This document shows, piece by piece, positions 52,206 through 62,565 of a DNA stretch of 64,000 nt. The DNA comes from Malurus cyaneus samueli. Its lineage: Eukaryota > Chordata > Aves > Passeriformes > Maluridae. Where the stretch lies: NCBI GenBank assembly GCA_009741485.1, contig CM019216.1:55098918-55162917 (forward strand), written 5' to 3'. The notes under the pieces are model-generated. The model saw only the letters and a program-made list of their open reading frames with translations. It was not told the origin of the DNA and made no database searches. A program made the position numbers and the translations under genes. Within the stretch, counting starts at the first letter, position 1. Each line of letters begins with the position of its first letter.

Positions 52206-55200
52206 GGCCTTTTTACCATGAGGTTCAAGTGGAGTCAAATAAACCAAGATTTAGGGAAACTTTGAATTTGATGATGAAATATAAATAAGACAAAAAGCTC
52301 ACTTTCCATTTGGAACAAAGCCACAGTAAGTTTTACAAATGCTGTTCCAGATGAAGGTTCAGCCAATTAACATGGCAGTTCATTAAAAAGATTGATTATT
52401 TTTGGAGTGGGGGAAGATTGTTAAGCACCAGTTTCAAGCTACCTTTAAGAGTCTCATATCTGTAACAGATGCTGGTTGTCAATTCTCTTGGGAAATGCAT
52501 AAAAAATATTCAACACAATAAATGGCCCTTTACAAAGTGTACTCTCCAGCTTCTGGAAAACAATACTGGGGAAAGCTTTTAATTGAGAATTTTTATTTAT
52601 TTTGTCAATTAGAGCTGATGCTTATGCCTACTAGAAAAAAAATAGTGCTTGCATGCAAGATTTAGATATCAGGAANTTTTTTTTTTTTTGGTTTCTATAA
52701 CATTCAGCTCTAAAACTAAAGAAAAATACAGAGAAGGGCAAGGAAGAGAAGAAATTATTTAGAAAAAGGACATTATATAATTTATATTATTATCCAACAA
52801 TGTATCCCAGAAGACCCAACCGTGATTCAATGGGTGTGGAATGATACCAGGCATGTACAACGTATTCTTCTCAAGATGTGTGATTTATAAAATATTCTAG
52901 CAGTCTTAGAAATTAAACAGATGATCAAATGTTTGGCTCAAGGAACATAGGAAAAACAAATGAAGGAATAAAAGAAACGTGTCAATTTGGAGATCTCTGA
53001 AGGAAACATTGTGCTCATTATTATGAATAAAGTTATTATTATTTCTTGTTATTTTCCCAGAACACCAAATGCCCAAAAGAGAGGAAGGTTAAAAGCAGAA
53101 TCCTCAAAGTAGCTATAAGTCAAAACATCCTGAATAAATAAAAGCAGGGGGTGTGGGGATGACTGACAAAACACTGAGTTGCAACACTAAAGAGGAAAAA
53201 GGAAAAAAACAGCAATGGAAGGATGAGGTTTTAAAGCATCAGCAGCAGTGAGAGAGCCCAGCGTGCAAGAGGAACAGCTTCCCGGGCTGGCGATGCAGCT
53301 CCCGGTGGGAATGGCAGTGCTGCTGAACAACTCCTGCCAATGCAGTGCCAAACAGACCGAATGTAGAGACTGAAAAAGAGATCAGTTTCAGCCCATGTCA
53401 TCTATCTGATTTTAAGGTATTCATTTTGAGATGCAGTTTTCACTTTCACAGTGGTTGAGTGATTGTCCTCTGCATTACCAAGTCCCTGGATATCCCGGCT
53501 CCCTGGTGCTATTGTGACTCGCACTATACACATGGCCATGAAGCCCCTGGCCCACTGCTGCTGCAGTTATCCCTGCAAGGCTCTACTGGGAACCTGGAGC
53601 TTTTCTATTACTCTTTCTAAAGCTGCCTGAGGGCAGACAAGCTGCGTGCCTGGCAAGGAATAGGTAGCTCCCAGTATTTCCTGTCCTTCCTGGCTCTGTT
53701 AAGCAGCCCTTCAGTGTTACCCATCAAATCAATTCAAATAACACAAATGAGAACTTAAGCTTTTCCACTTTTACTTCTTTTCAGTTTTATTTGACTGAAA
53801 CTAATTACTGATTTTTTTTTAAGGCTGAAAACATTTACACCTACAGAAGTGTTTAATATCCAAGAGTTGTTTGTTTTCTCCAATTCTACTATTTCCATGC
53901 AGATGAGCACCCCCAAAATCTTGCCTCACAAAATTCAGAATTATTTTGAGGCTCTGAAACCCACCAAAGCACAAAACCTGTGGTTCAAGTTTCTTAGTTG
54001 TTACACTATTCACTCAACATCAACATTTAAAAATATTTCACTTGTAATATTGTTTACAAATTGTTTTTAATTATAATAGTTCCAAAGTTATTTTCCTTAC
54101 ATTGGCTCTTACATTGCAACTTGTTTCCTTCAGTCTTTTACTTACTTTTCAGTGTGTTGTTTCAGAGAGAAAAAATGTTCTTACATTTACAAATGTTTAT
54201 AGAAAATAATTTAAAGTTTAATGAAAATGTATTTTTTGGCATTATTTCATTATATTACTTGTCTCTTTTTTTCTTGCTATCATTCCCCTTCTTTTCTCTT
54301 TGTGGTGTGATTTTTATCTCTGTTTCACCTCCAGTACTGCTTTCTTTTTCCCTGTCTTCTTTATTTCCAGTCCCAAACTATTTCATTAATGAGTAAAATG
54401 GTTGGACTGATGTGAGGTTCATTATGGACAAGTAGACATGAGAAGCTTCATACTGGGCTTTTATGAATTTATGAAGTTTAGATTTAATACAGTTAAAGAC
54501 CAGATATCTTCTCCAGCATTTCTGGAGAGACAGACTGGGATACATTCTTTTCTCTGAACCAGATTGTGTCATTTTCCAGACCCCCGGCTCTCATTCCTAC
54601 ATAAACAATGGGCTGCTAGCATAGCAAAGCAAATGATGTTTCTGCACACCAGAGCCATGAGCTCAGTCCTGGAGGTGAAGTGCATTGAAATCATCCATTC
54701 AGCTGCAGCCTGTGCTGGAACACAGGAAATCTTCATCCAGATTCTATATTTTACATCTGTCTGCTTACCTTCCAGCATGTTCCTGCTCGAAAAGAGATTA
54801 GGATGATTTCAGGATAAACTATAGCACATGCAGCAGAAGCTAAGACCAGTTGACCATAAGAAGCCATTTTATCAGGCCGTGTATCATTTGTGAAATGTAT
54901 TAGTGTTGATCACCACCCTTCATCATTTCTTCAATTCTGTATCTGGAAAGAGAATGGTGAAGTGACTCATTTTAAAACAATTAGCTGATAAGTGTTTTGG
55001 GTGGATTAATCATGAAAAATAGGCCTGGCGAATACAAACAAAGTTAGTGATTTGCTACAGTAATTTTGCTATTGCTGTCTGGTATTTTTTGAGGAACCAA
55101 TACAGTGGAATAAGATGCAAGGCTTGTAGTCCTGTTTACAGTTATGGCTATTATAGCTCCTTTTTGGACTTTGGCCATTCTTTCAAAAAATCTAAATGAA

Positions 55201-58200
55201 AAAGCAGCCAAATAAGAAATATTTGAGGGGGGAAATGCTTTTAATAGTTAGTCAGTGAAGAGACAGTAAGCTTGGAGAAAAGATTTGTATTAAACAAGAA
55301 GGATTTCCTTCCAGCCTTCAGTTCTCCATCTTTCCACCTGAAGCAGTTAAATGTGTAAAGGTCCATAAAATAATACATGGCTTGACTATATCCTGTATCT
55401 GTCAATGAACTAGGGGCATCAAATGAGATTTCATTCCAGTTCAAACAATAGAAAAAGACCATATTCTCAAATCCCATCTATGGATAAAAAAGTACAAACA
55501 GCAATATCTTTTCAATTTTTCCTTTGCTTTGTTTCCCAGATCAGCGAGAAAGAAACAATTAGAGACTCTTTTATAGTGTGGTGACTGCTTCAGAAGGTTT
55601 GAAAAAGATTCCTTTCTCAGTCCTTTACAAACCTCTTCTTCAGAGCTGACATCTCAAAATCATTTGTTCAATAAAACCACAAAACAGATGCTTGAGCAGA
55701 ATTCAAGATATAAAGGCATCCATTCTCTAGCTAACAAAGATCAACTTTAAAGATCTCCTGTAGAAACAATATGGTTATAGACACCATAAAAACCCAATAT
55801 ATACTTCACTCTTCTACTGCTAAATACAGACATAAGTCCAAACAAATAATTTCTGTTACTAAACAGGATATTCATGGAATCATTTGAACTGTACTTGACC
55901 AGACATTGTTCTTTAAATGCAAATAAACTTTTAAAAGAACTAACTCGTGCTTCAGTCACACTAAAAAAAATTCTGTCAGCAAACTTTCCTTGTGATAATA
56001 ACCTTACATGTAAAAAGAACTAAATGTCTGGAGGTACATGGAAATTTAAACTTAAAAGGTAACATAATAAGGAAAGTTGACCAAATATTTTGATGAAGGA
56101 TTTGATTCAAATGAATATTAAACAAAACCCAGTCACTCCATATTTGATCTGTGAAGTTTAGAAAATTTAGAGTTTGGGGAATCAATACTGGTAAATTGGA
56201 ACATTTAAAACCAAAAGAAGCTGTTTAGAGGCTAAAATGATTACTGGAGTTTCTACTGAAACAGGGAATTGCCTCATCTATGAAAGGATGTTTTTTGCCC
56301 TTTGGGCCTTAGAAGACAATCACTGCAAATCTGTTGATTTTTGTAATTCCAGGGAAGATAGGAAAAAGAAAATTATATAGAATACCAGAGATTATGTTGA
56401 TTATTACATTTCTTATCAGATCAACCACAGCAGTACTGGTTTAAGAATGACAGTTATTTACTCTGACTTACAAAAATAAGTCCATTATATGGACAGCCTT
56501 GCTAGAAGTACAGGATAAGGAGGGAACTGCCTACGGTAGCAGGCTGGGAACAACAACCTGCACACCAGCACTGAAGAGATGGCTCTGTCTCTTCCAGACT
56601 GAATCATCACATCCACTTCCACCAGCATTGCTCATTGGTGTGGTTGTTGCAGCTGAGGGAAGGGCTGAGCTCTGCAGGAGATACCTATGGAGGGGAAAAA
56701 AGTGACTCCTCTCTGCAGAGATCAATAAGTTCACTTGCATTCCACCATTCTTTGACTCACTTCATGAAGAGTCATGGAGTGCATGAACTGCATTTCTTTT
56801 GGGTGAGACAAAATGGTAAGATTTGTTCCAAGAGCACAACTAATGCTCTCCAACTGCTAATGGACATTTAGTCCATGCAATATTACTAGAATTAAAATAG
56901 GGGATGGAAGCCCGAATATAGAACAAAAAAAATCCAACATAAAATCAGAGTTGTGACTCACTCCTCACCACTGACTGTTTGCTCCACACTCTCCCTTACA
57001 CTTGCCAATGCACTTGCCAATGCAGACATAGCCATAGAATAAAAAAGACTGGACTGGAAGTTGCCTCAGATCTCTGAAGTTGCTCTTTGGTTTACCCACT
57101 CAGAGAGCCATCCTTTCAAACTCTTTTGGGTGATTAAAAATGAGCTTTCTCCTCACTGTCATCACTCTCTGCTAGGAGACATTGGGATGTCAGTGGTTAT
57201 TCAATTTGATTCATATATCAAAGATGTCTATTTTGTAAACTGAAAGAAACAGTTTTCTGCACACTTAACTAAAGATAGAAAGTTCTAGCTTGGGAGAAAG
57301 ACAAAAGGATCAGTAACTTGCTTTTGATCCTTCCTTAGATATGACAAAGGTGTGATCTCTCAAATATGGCAGTTTCTCTTGTTGTGATGTGTCAATGAAA
57401 AAATATACTTCAGATGACGAAAAGATTGGTTTCAAGGGTTTTTTTTTTGTTTTGCATGAAGTACATCTTAAAAGAAAAGAAAGGATGATTCATCTTACTG
57501 GGGAGGCAAAGAATGCTGTAACTCCAGGCTTATTCTACCTCCACAAGCAGTCAGCTTTTTTGGCATTTTTTAATGCTGATGCACTCCATATCTCTAGGCT
57601 TCCTGTAGACACAAGAAAGGACTTGTTTAAAGCATAACAACAGTAGAAGCCTGAAAAATCAATCTTATGATTGTCTCATCTTTGAGGCCCCTTCTTTTGG
57701 AAATTTGAGTTGGATTGAACAACTTTTTAAACCATAATCTTTATGGCTATGTAAATAATACTCTTTCATGACCTCCAACTTTCTGAAAGAGACCTGGTCC
57801 CTGGATTAAAAAACATGGCAAATGATCAATCCCATCGAGAGTGGACCCTCAGTTTTCAGAAGTCAAATGAGTAACACTTGTACCACTCCATGATGCTCTT
57901 TCCTTTGTTGACTTATGGCCCAAAGACACGGCACCATCCACCTGCCAGCAAAGCTAATGTCAAAACATGGGCAGGGCTATTCGCTCAAGGAGCCTGGTTT
58001 ATGAGCATGATGAAGCAAAATGGTACCTCTGGTGAAGCTCTCAGAACTAAAGCGTGAAATTTTTGATCAAACTGAATCACCAGCATCCTCTCATACCTTC
58101 CTTCATTGGGGGCTAGCAGTCTGGGTGCTGAAAAACAGATTAACCACTGCAGTGAGACAGCATCTCCACAGTCAGGCACCTTTCAGCTCTTACAAATCAG

Positions 58201-58445
58201 GACAGGAGAGGCAGGAAAATAATACCAAAGCACAATAGTGTAACTGGGGCCTTCGACAGTTCACCAGCCAGTTGTTTTGCTGAGTCTCAGGCAACATGAA
58301 AAAGCCAAAGACTAAGCCAAACACAGATATTTCCACCACTACCTCCTGCATAAGACAGTATTTTTTTTAAACAAGTTGCAGTCTTAAAACTGCCAAGTTC
58401 TCCCCAAATTTACAGGCTGACCTAAAGTAAATTCTCGGGTCTTCA
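52206..58445. other. AT-rich non-coding sequence
   Basis: No gene was recognised. One ambiguous base sits at 52676, next to a T-run that is probably an assembly or sequencing ambiguity. GC-richer patches lie at about 53245-53350 and 53450-53720. Possible conserved stretches lie at about 52360-52560 and 54840-55160. A T/C-rich tract runs through 54240-54375, and a 12-bp tandem duplication lies at 56999-57022. Confidence 0.55.
56999..57022. repeat. Exact 12-bp tandem duplication
   Basis: CACTTGCCAATG occurs twice head-to-tail. It is a slippage product with no other context. Confidence 0.9.
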
Positions 58446-58497
58446 TGTCATAAATTGATCCTCAAGAGCCAATCAGAGGTTAGAAGCCAATTAACAA

Positions 58498-58503
58498 TTT
58501 ATT
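58498..58503 (-). terminator. Polyadenylation signal of the CpG-rich LTR
   Basis: TTTATT on the plus strand is AATAAA on the minus strand, about 160 bases after the TATA box, as in LTRs that both start and end transcripts. AATAAA is common in AT-rich DNA, so position is the main support. Confidence 0.5.
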
Positions 58504-58604
58504 AATTAAAACATTAACAAAAGAACAGATACTAACCAGATACTAGTCAAAAACAGCGCTGGGCGGGCTAGGCGGGTGGCCTGCCGCACCTAGGACACCA
58601 GCTA

Positions 58605-58621
58605 GGTGGGTCGCACCCACC
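58605..58621. repeat. Perfect hairpin in the LTR leader
   Basis: GGTGGGT (58605-58611) and ACCCACC (58615-58621) form a 7-bp GC-rich stem around a 3-base loop. Further CTAGG/CCTAG pairs lie outside it. In a minus-strand transcript it would fall just downstream of the predicted start site. Confidence 0.7.
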
Positions 58622-58658
58622 AACACCTAGGCACCGCGCGGCACGTAGCCTGAGCCCC

Positions 58659-58670
58659 CCTTTTTATACC
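58659..58670 (-). promoter_or_regulatory. TATA box of the CpG-rich LTR
   Basis: The minus strand reads GGTATAAAAAGG here. It lies just downstream of a CRE-like site, a heat-shock element and a CCAAT box, in normal RNA polymerase II promoter spacing. The start site would fall near 58630-58638 on the minus strand. Confidence 0.75.
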
Positions 58671-58686
58671 CTCTCTGACGTGGTGT

Positions 58687-58703
58687 TTCTAGAAGCTTCC
58701 AGA
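58687..58703 (-). promoter_or_regulatory. Consensus heat-shock element (HSF-binding type)
   Basis: TTCTAGAAGCTTCCAGA has three perfect alternating 5-bp HSF units (TTC, GAA, TTC, each spaced by two bases) plus a fourth partial unit (GA at 58702). It lies about 20 bp upstream of the TATA box on the minus strand. Sequence identity to the consensus is direct; function is inferred. Confidence 0.6.
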
Positions 58704-58762
58704 GATCCTGATTGGTCTGCGTCGCGTCTGCGTTGTGCTGTCATTGGAGGGGGTCTTTTGCG

Positions 58763-58776
58763 GTTGCCATGACGAC
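58763..58776 (-). promoter_or_regulatory. X-box-like (RFX) half palindrome
   Basis: GTTGCCATGACGAC has one perfect half of the RFX-type palindrome (GTTGCCATGG...) and a degenerate second half. It lies in the U3-like part between two CCAAT boxes. It is a motif match only. Confidence 0.35.
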
Positions 58777-58914
58777 CATTGGTAGGCGTGGTTACGGGTG
58801 GGGAGGAGTCTTCTCTGCACGTTCGTAGTTCCCTTCCCCTCCCCCCTTAGATACGTGAAGGTGTTACAAACTGTTTTAATAAAGCATGTGGCGATTTCAT
58901 GAACCAACTTATCA

Positions 58915-61394
58915 CATTCATAGTGACTTTAATTTGTGAGCCACCAGTACCCCTTTCTGCTCAACACACCCCAACAGCTCTATCCCTTACAGTTTTTACT
59001 TTTTATCTGTTTTCACCACTTCTGCAATCACCTTCATAGCAAATCAAATCTTGTGCTTTCACCCTGTTTAACACAGCTTGAGCCCTTCCATTACTGTAGC
59101 AATGAGGCCGGTTCCCCCAGCCTCTGAAAGGTCTCTATTTTAAACCAACATTAAACACAGCTCAGGTTTTGCAGCATAGTCTCACAGTGACAAAAAAGTC
59201 CAACTGTGACAAATGAAACTCTAATTTTCCTCACTTTTGGTGTCTCTAGCTTGGCCTTATACAGGCTTTTCTTGCTTTGTCCTGTGTTTGGAATAGAGAT
59301 GTTTTACAAAAGTTATCTTCACTGGTTGCTCAGTGCTCTTTCTGTTGTCTGCTTAGATCTCTTTGTTTGTTACTCTTTCCAGCTTTTAACAGAAATGTTA
59401 AAAAAAGCCCAAAATTTAGTTACCTGAACTGATTTCCATTAGAAGCCTCTGACTTTATGCTGGAGTGATCTTCTCAGTGCAACAAAGAACTAATGTGTCT
59501 TCTGCAATTAGTAGTGACAAGCTAATAGATCTCAGCTGAGGGCGCTTTTTCATTCTTTCATGCATATTTCATACGGGAAGTACAAAGCATATGGGAAAGT
59601 TTACCTCAGAAGTACTGCACTGCCAGCCTTCAAAATCACTGAAATCTTTAATGTTTCACAGAAAGCATGAATTTGTTTCTCTTGTTAGTAATTTTTTTTC
59701 TTTGTTTTTTTTATAGTTGCTCAATAGCAGGATAAGTCTTTGCATATTTAGAATACCAAAATAACACCTTACTTTAGAACAGCTAAAATTAAATTAATGC
59801 CACAACTTGAAAGATAAAAGTGTTTGAGATAGTCTCCAATTAGTGCAAATTTCCATTTTATGTCAACCTGATAATGAAATCAACTGTATTTTGGAGTGTT
59901 TGATATTTTATTTTTTCTTCCTATTTCTTTTGAAAATTGTACATTTTTAAAATTCAACTAAAAATACTGAATGTAAATCTATGTTCATAAATACAATTTT
60001 AGAAAAGAATAGCTAATCCTTTTAAAGGAAAGAGGAATTGTCCAGAAAATGTATATATCATACAACAGAACACAGAAAAACTGGATCAGCAAAATGAAAT
60101 AGACATTTCCTGAGTAAAATGAAAACAATAAGTCTCCTAATTTGTTCATATTTCTGAACAAATTATGATGAATATTATTTAAAATCTAGCACAGTGGTGA
60201 TCCTGACTGTGAGGCTATCACACATGGAAGAGTTAGTGACTATCAAAAAAGTTTATCTGAGCACACCCCGTCCTGCACGGTGCTGTGCTGCACATCCAGC
60301 AGGGCCTTGGACCCTGTGCTGGGCTGCACAAAACCTTTGGCTGCAGGATCACATCAGCTGGCTTATGGCCACAGGGAAGCCTACAGGCTGCTCCTGCTGG
60401 TTTCCAGCAATTGCAACACCTTCCTGCTCTTGTCTTTATCCAGAAGTGCAGCAAAATGTTATGTGAGCATCTTTTTTTGTTTCACAGTAGAAATAATGAA
60501 CAGTTACTTTCATTCAAGAAATTCCTCTGGCAAAGGGGGTCACTATTCCCGCAGGCAGGATCTGGACAGACTCTGTGTCAGAGATCAATTCAAAGCCATA
60601 CAACAAAGGATTCTCAACATTTGAAGGAACATAAGATTATCTGTATTCTTCTTTCTTTCTTTCCAGTGTTAGCTCTAATACACAGTATTTTTAAAGCATA
60701 TTTTACATAGCTTAAGTAACTTTATTATTGGGATCATAACAGACCAGCATGTCCTAGGGCAAAACAACTACTTGAAATGACTATTTGGAAACAGCAGGAC
60801 TATGCAGACTGCAAATGGAAATCTGAGTTTCTCATAACAGCCTTATTTATATTTTTCTTTTCTGTATTCATTGAAAGTGCAAATGCAACTCTTTGAGTAA
60901 AGGGTTGATGCCCAGCATGCATACAGCGACTGCTGAACTTCTGATTGGCTCTGAAATATAATTTCCCTGCTCTCTCCCCAGGAGCATTTTCAAGAGGCGT
61001 TGAGAAAATTGTCTTAGACAACCTGCTCATTCCAGTTTTAAGAACCATTTTTGATGCAGTCAAATACATGCAAATGACATGCAAAAATATTCTTTCTGAC
61101 TCTTAAACATTCCACACATTTAGTCCAAAATGCCTCCCAAGCAATTACATATAACCATTATGGGATGTAATACTGTCCTTAGGGGCCCTCAGTGTTGTCC
61201 CTGAAGCTCAAATTGACAACACCAATAGAAAAATTCTTCAATTACTTGATTAAGTGACCTTCGGATAAGAAAGAGTTAGAACTTGTATTGATTTTTTCCA
61301 TCCTTTGGCTGTTGCCTATATGCATACTGATTATGTGAAACGTTCAAATAATCATGGTTGCCACAGAGGAAATATACCCTGCCTGTTACTCCAA
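58915..61394. other. AT-rich non-coding sequence with one GC-richer patch
   Basis: No gene was recognised. At about 60245-60460 the composition becomes GC-richer and frames open on both strands (plus 60280-60624 and 60285-60710, minus 60233-60454). The translations are Cys/Ala/Pro-rich but match nothing I know. It may be an old retroelement piece. Confidence 0.5.
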
Positions 61395-61985
61395 ATTAAT
61401 GCACCAGCTTACATCCTCCCAATTTTGTATCACCTGCAAATTTGCTGTGAATATTCCCTGTCCCCTCACCAGGACACTAACACAGACATTAACCAGTGTT
61501 GGTCCCAGAGTCAAGCCTTGTAGCACACCAGTTTTTCCTTGTCTCCAACTAGGCTTTGTGTCATTTATCACATCTGGGCTAAGCTGCACTTTTTAACATA
61601 CCTCATTTCCACTTAGTGTTTCATAAGTTTATCTATGAGGATGTTATGAGAGGCAAAAAGTCTTGCTAAAGTCAATATCAGGAGTACTCCTTGCTCTCGT
61701 CATATGCATCAGGACAGCCATCTCCTCATAGAATATTTTCAGGTTGGTTGCTTTCCTCTTTCCTCCATACTGACTATGCCCATTTACTTTCCTAATTTTC
61801 ATGTATTTGCAAATGTTTTCCAGGTTTAGTTGATTCATAACCCTCCTGGGGGGTCAAGGTGAAACTGACTGTCTTGTAATTTCCCAGATCCTCTGCCTTG
61901 TCCTTTATGAAGACAAAGGTGAGGTTTGCGTTTTGCCAGTCCTCACATGTCTCCCCTGGTCACCATGATCTTTCAAACATAAGAC
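61395..61985 (-). mobile_element. Decayed CR1 LINE reverse transcriptase fragment, minus strand
   Basis: The plus-strand text shows the reversed CR1 RT region in order: TTGTATCACCTGCAAATTTG, CAGTGTTGGTCCCAGAGTC, TCTATGAGGATGTTATGAGA, TTGCTAAAGTCAATATCAG, CATACTGACTATGCCCATTT, AACCCTCCTGGGGGGTCAAG and GTGAAACTGACTGTCTTG, ending near CATGATCTTTCAAACAT. The minus-strand frame at 61644-61838 keeps RT-like residues (MNQLNLENICKYM and DIDFSKTF, the latter matching the conserved LDFSKAFD-type motif of LINE RTs). The region around the catalytic YADD-type motif is not intact, and the frame is broken into at least two pieces. It is dead and 3'-truncated. Confidence 0.88.
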
Positions 61986-62434
61986 CAGATAAAAAAAAGA
62001 CTCAGAAACTGTCAACCTCTTGTTACAATAAAATATTGAAAGTCCCATTGGTTGAGAGTAGACATCTTAAACATCTAAAGAAGTAGGTCATTCTTTAAGC
62101 ATCAGCAAAGAATAATGATGTAATGTGCCGAAATAGCAGCAAAACAAATTTTATCAGCAAACCTGAAGGAAAGCAACTGAATAACAGAAAATGGTTGTGA
62201 GGATTACAGCTTTCAAATATGCAATTGCAGTGGTTTTCATGAAGAAAAATGTCTGCAATGACAGCCAAATACAAACGGATACAGGAGCACTGAAGAGCAT
62301 CACTGGGTATCACTGATGCAACAACAAGGTCAAAAGAAGTTGGAAGGGTCAAGTCTGAGTTTTCTTCAGAAAAATCTGTACAATAATAAACTCTTCACTG
62401 ATGCACTTAAGGCAGACCTGTGTGCCTCCACAGC
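61986..62434. other. AT-rich non-coding sequence
   Basis: Nothing was recognised between the CR1 fragment and the LTR fragment. The minus-strand frame at 62095-62352 has no known protein features. Confidence 0.6.
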
Positions 62435-62565
62435 TGTATCTGGTTTACTTGGCAAGGTTTTTGTAGCATGGGTGCTATAGTAGTGGCTTCTCTGAGAAGT
62501 TGCTAGAAGCTTCCCCCATGTCCAATGGCGACAATGCCAGCTGGCTCCAACACAGACACACCATC
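62435..62565 (+). mobile_element. Avian endogenous retrovirus LTR fragment (U3 part)
   Basis: It begins at a TG end (62435) with CTGGTTTACTTGGCAAGG, then GTGGCTTCTCTGAGAAGTTG, CTAGAAGCTTCCCCCATGTC and CAATGCCAGCTGGCTCCAAC. I recognise this order from a widespread avian ERVL-type LTR. Similarity fades by about 62565, before the promoter, so only the 5' part of the LTR remains. It carries no reading frame. Confidence 0.75.

Larger units (their letters stand above)
58446..58914 (-). mobile_element. CpG-rich LTR-like element (probable endogenous retrovirus solo LTR), minus strand
   Basis: A compact GC- and CpG-dense island sits in AT-rich DNA; about two dozen CpG dinucleotides fall within 58556-58860. 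On the minus strand it has the order expected of an LTR. The U3-like part holds three CCAAT boxes (ATTGG on plus at 58711, 58743, 58778), a heat-shock-type element and a CRE-like TGACGTGG. Then come a TATA box (58659-58670), a GC-rich R-like leader with a hairpin, and a polyadenylation signal AATAAA about 160 bases downstream (TTTATT on plus, 58498-58503). Candidate ends are TGATAAGTTGG at 58914 and TATGACA at 58446, but another right edge (TGTAACACC, at 58868) is possible, and no target-site duplication is secure. No viral internal genes or primer-binding site adjoin. Undecayed CpGs suggest a young insertion. A cellular CpG-island promoter is the alternative. Confidence 0.68.

Noticed and set aside
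54061..54396. 111-codon plus-strand frame with hydrophobic, membrane-like translation
   Set aside because: It comes from a T/C-rich tract that encodes Phe, Leu and Ser by composition alone; no start context or domain supports it.
57389..57637. 82-codon frame with a polar, protein-like N-terminus
   Set aside because: No known family, no flanking splice or promoter evidence, and length within chance range.
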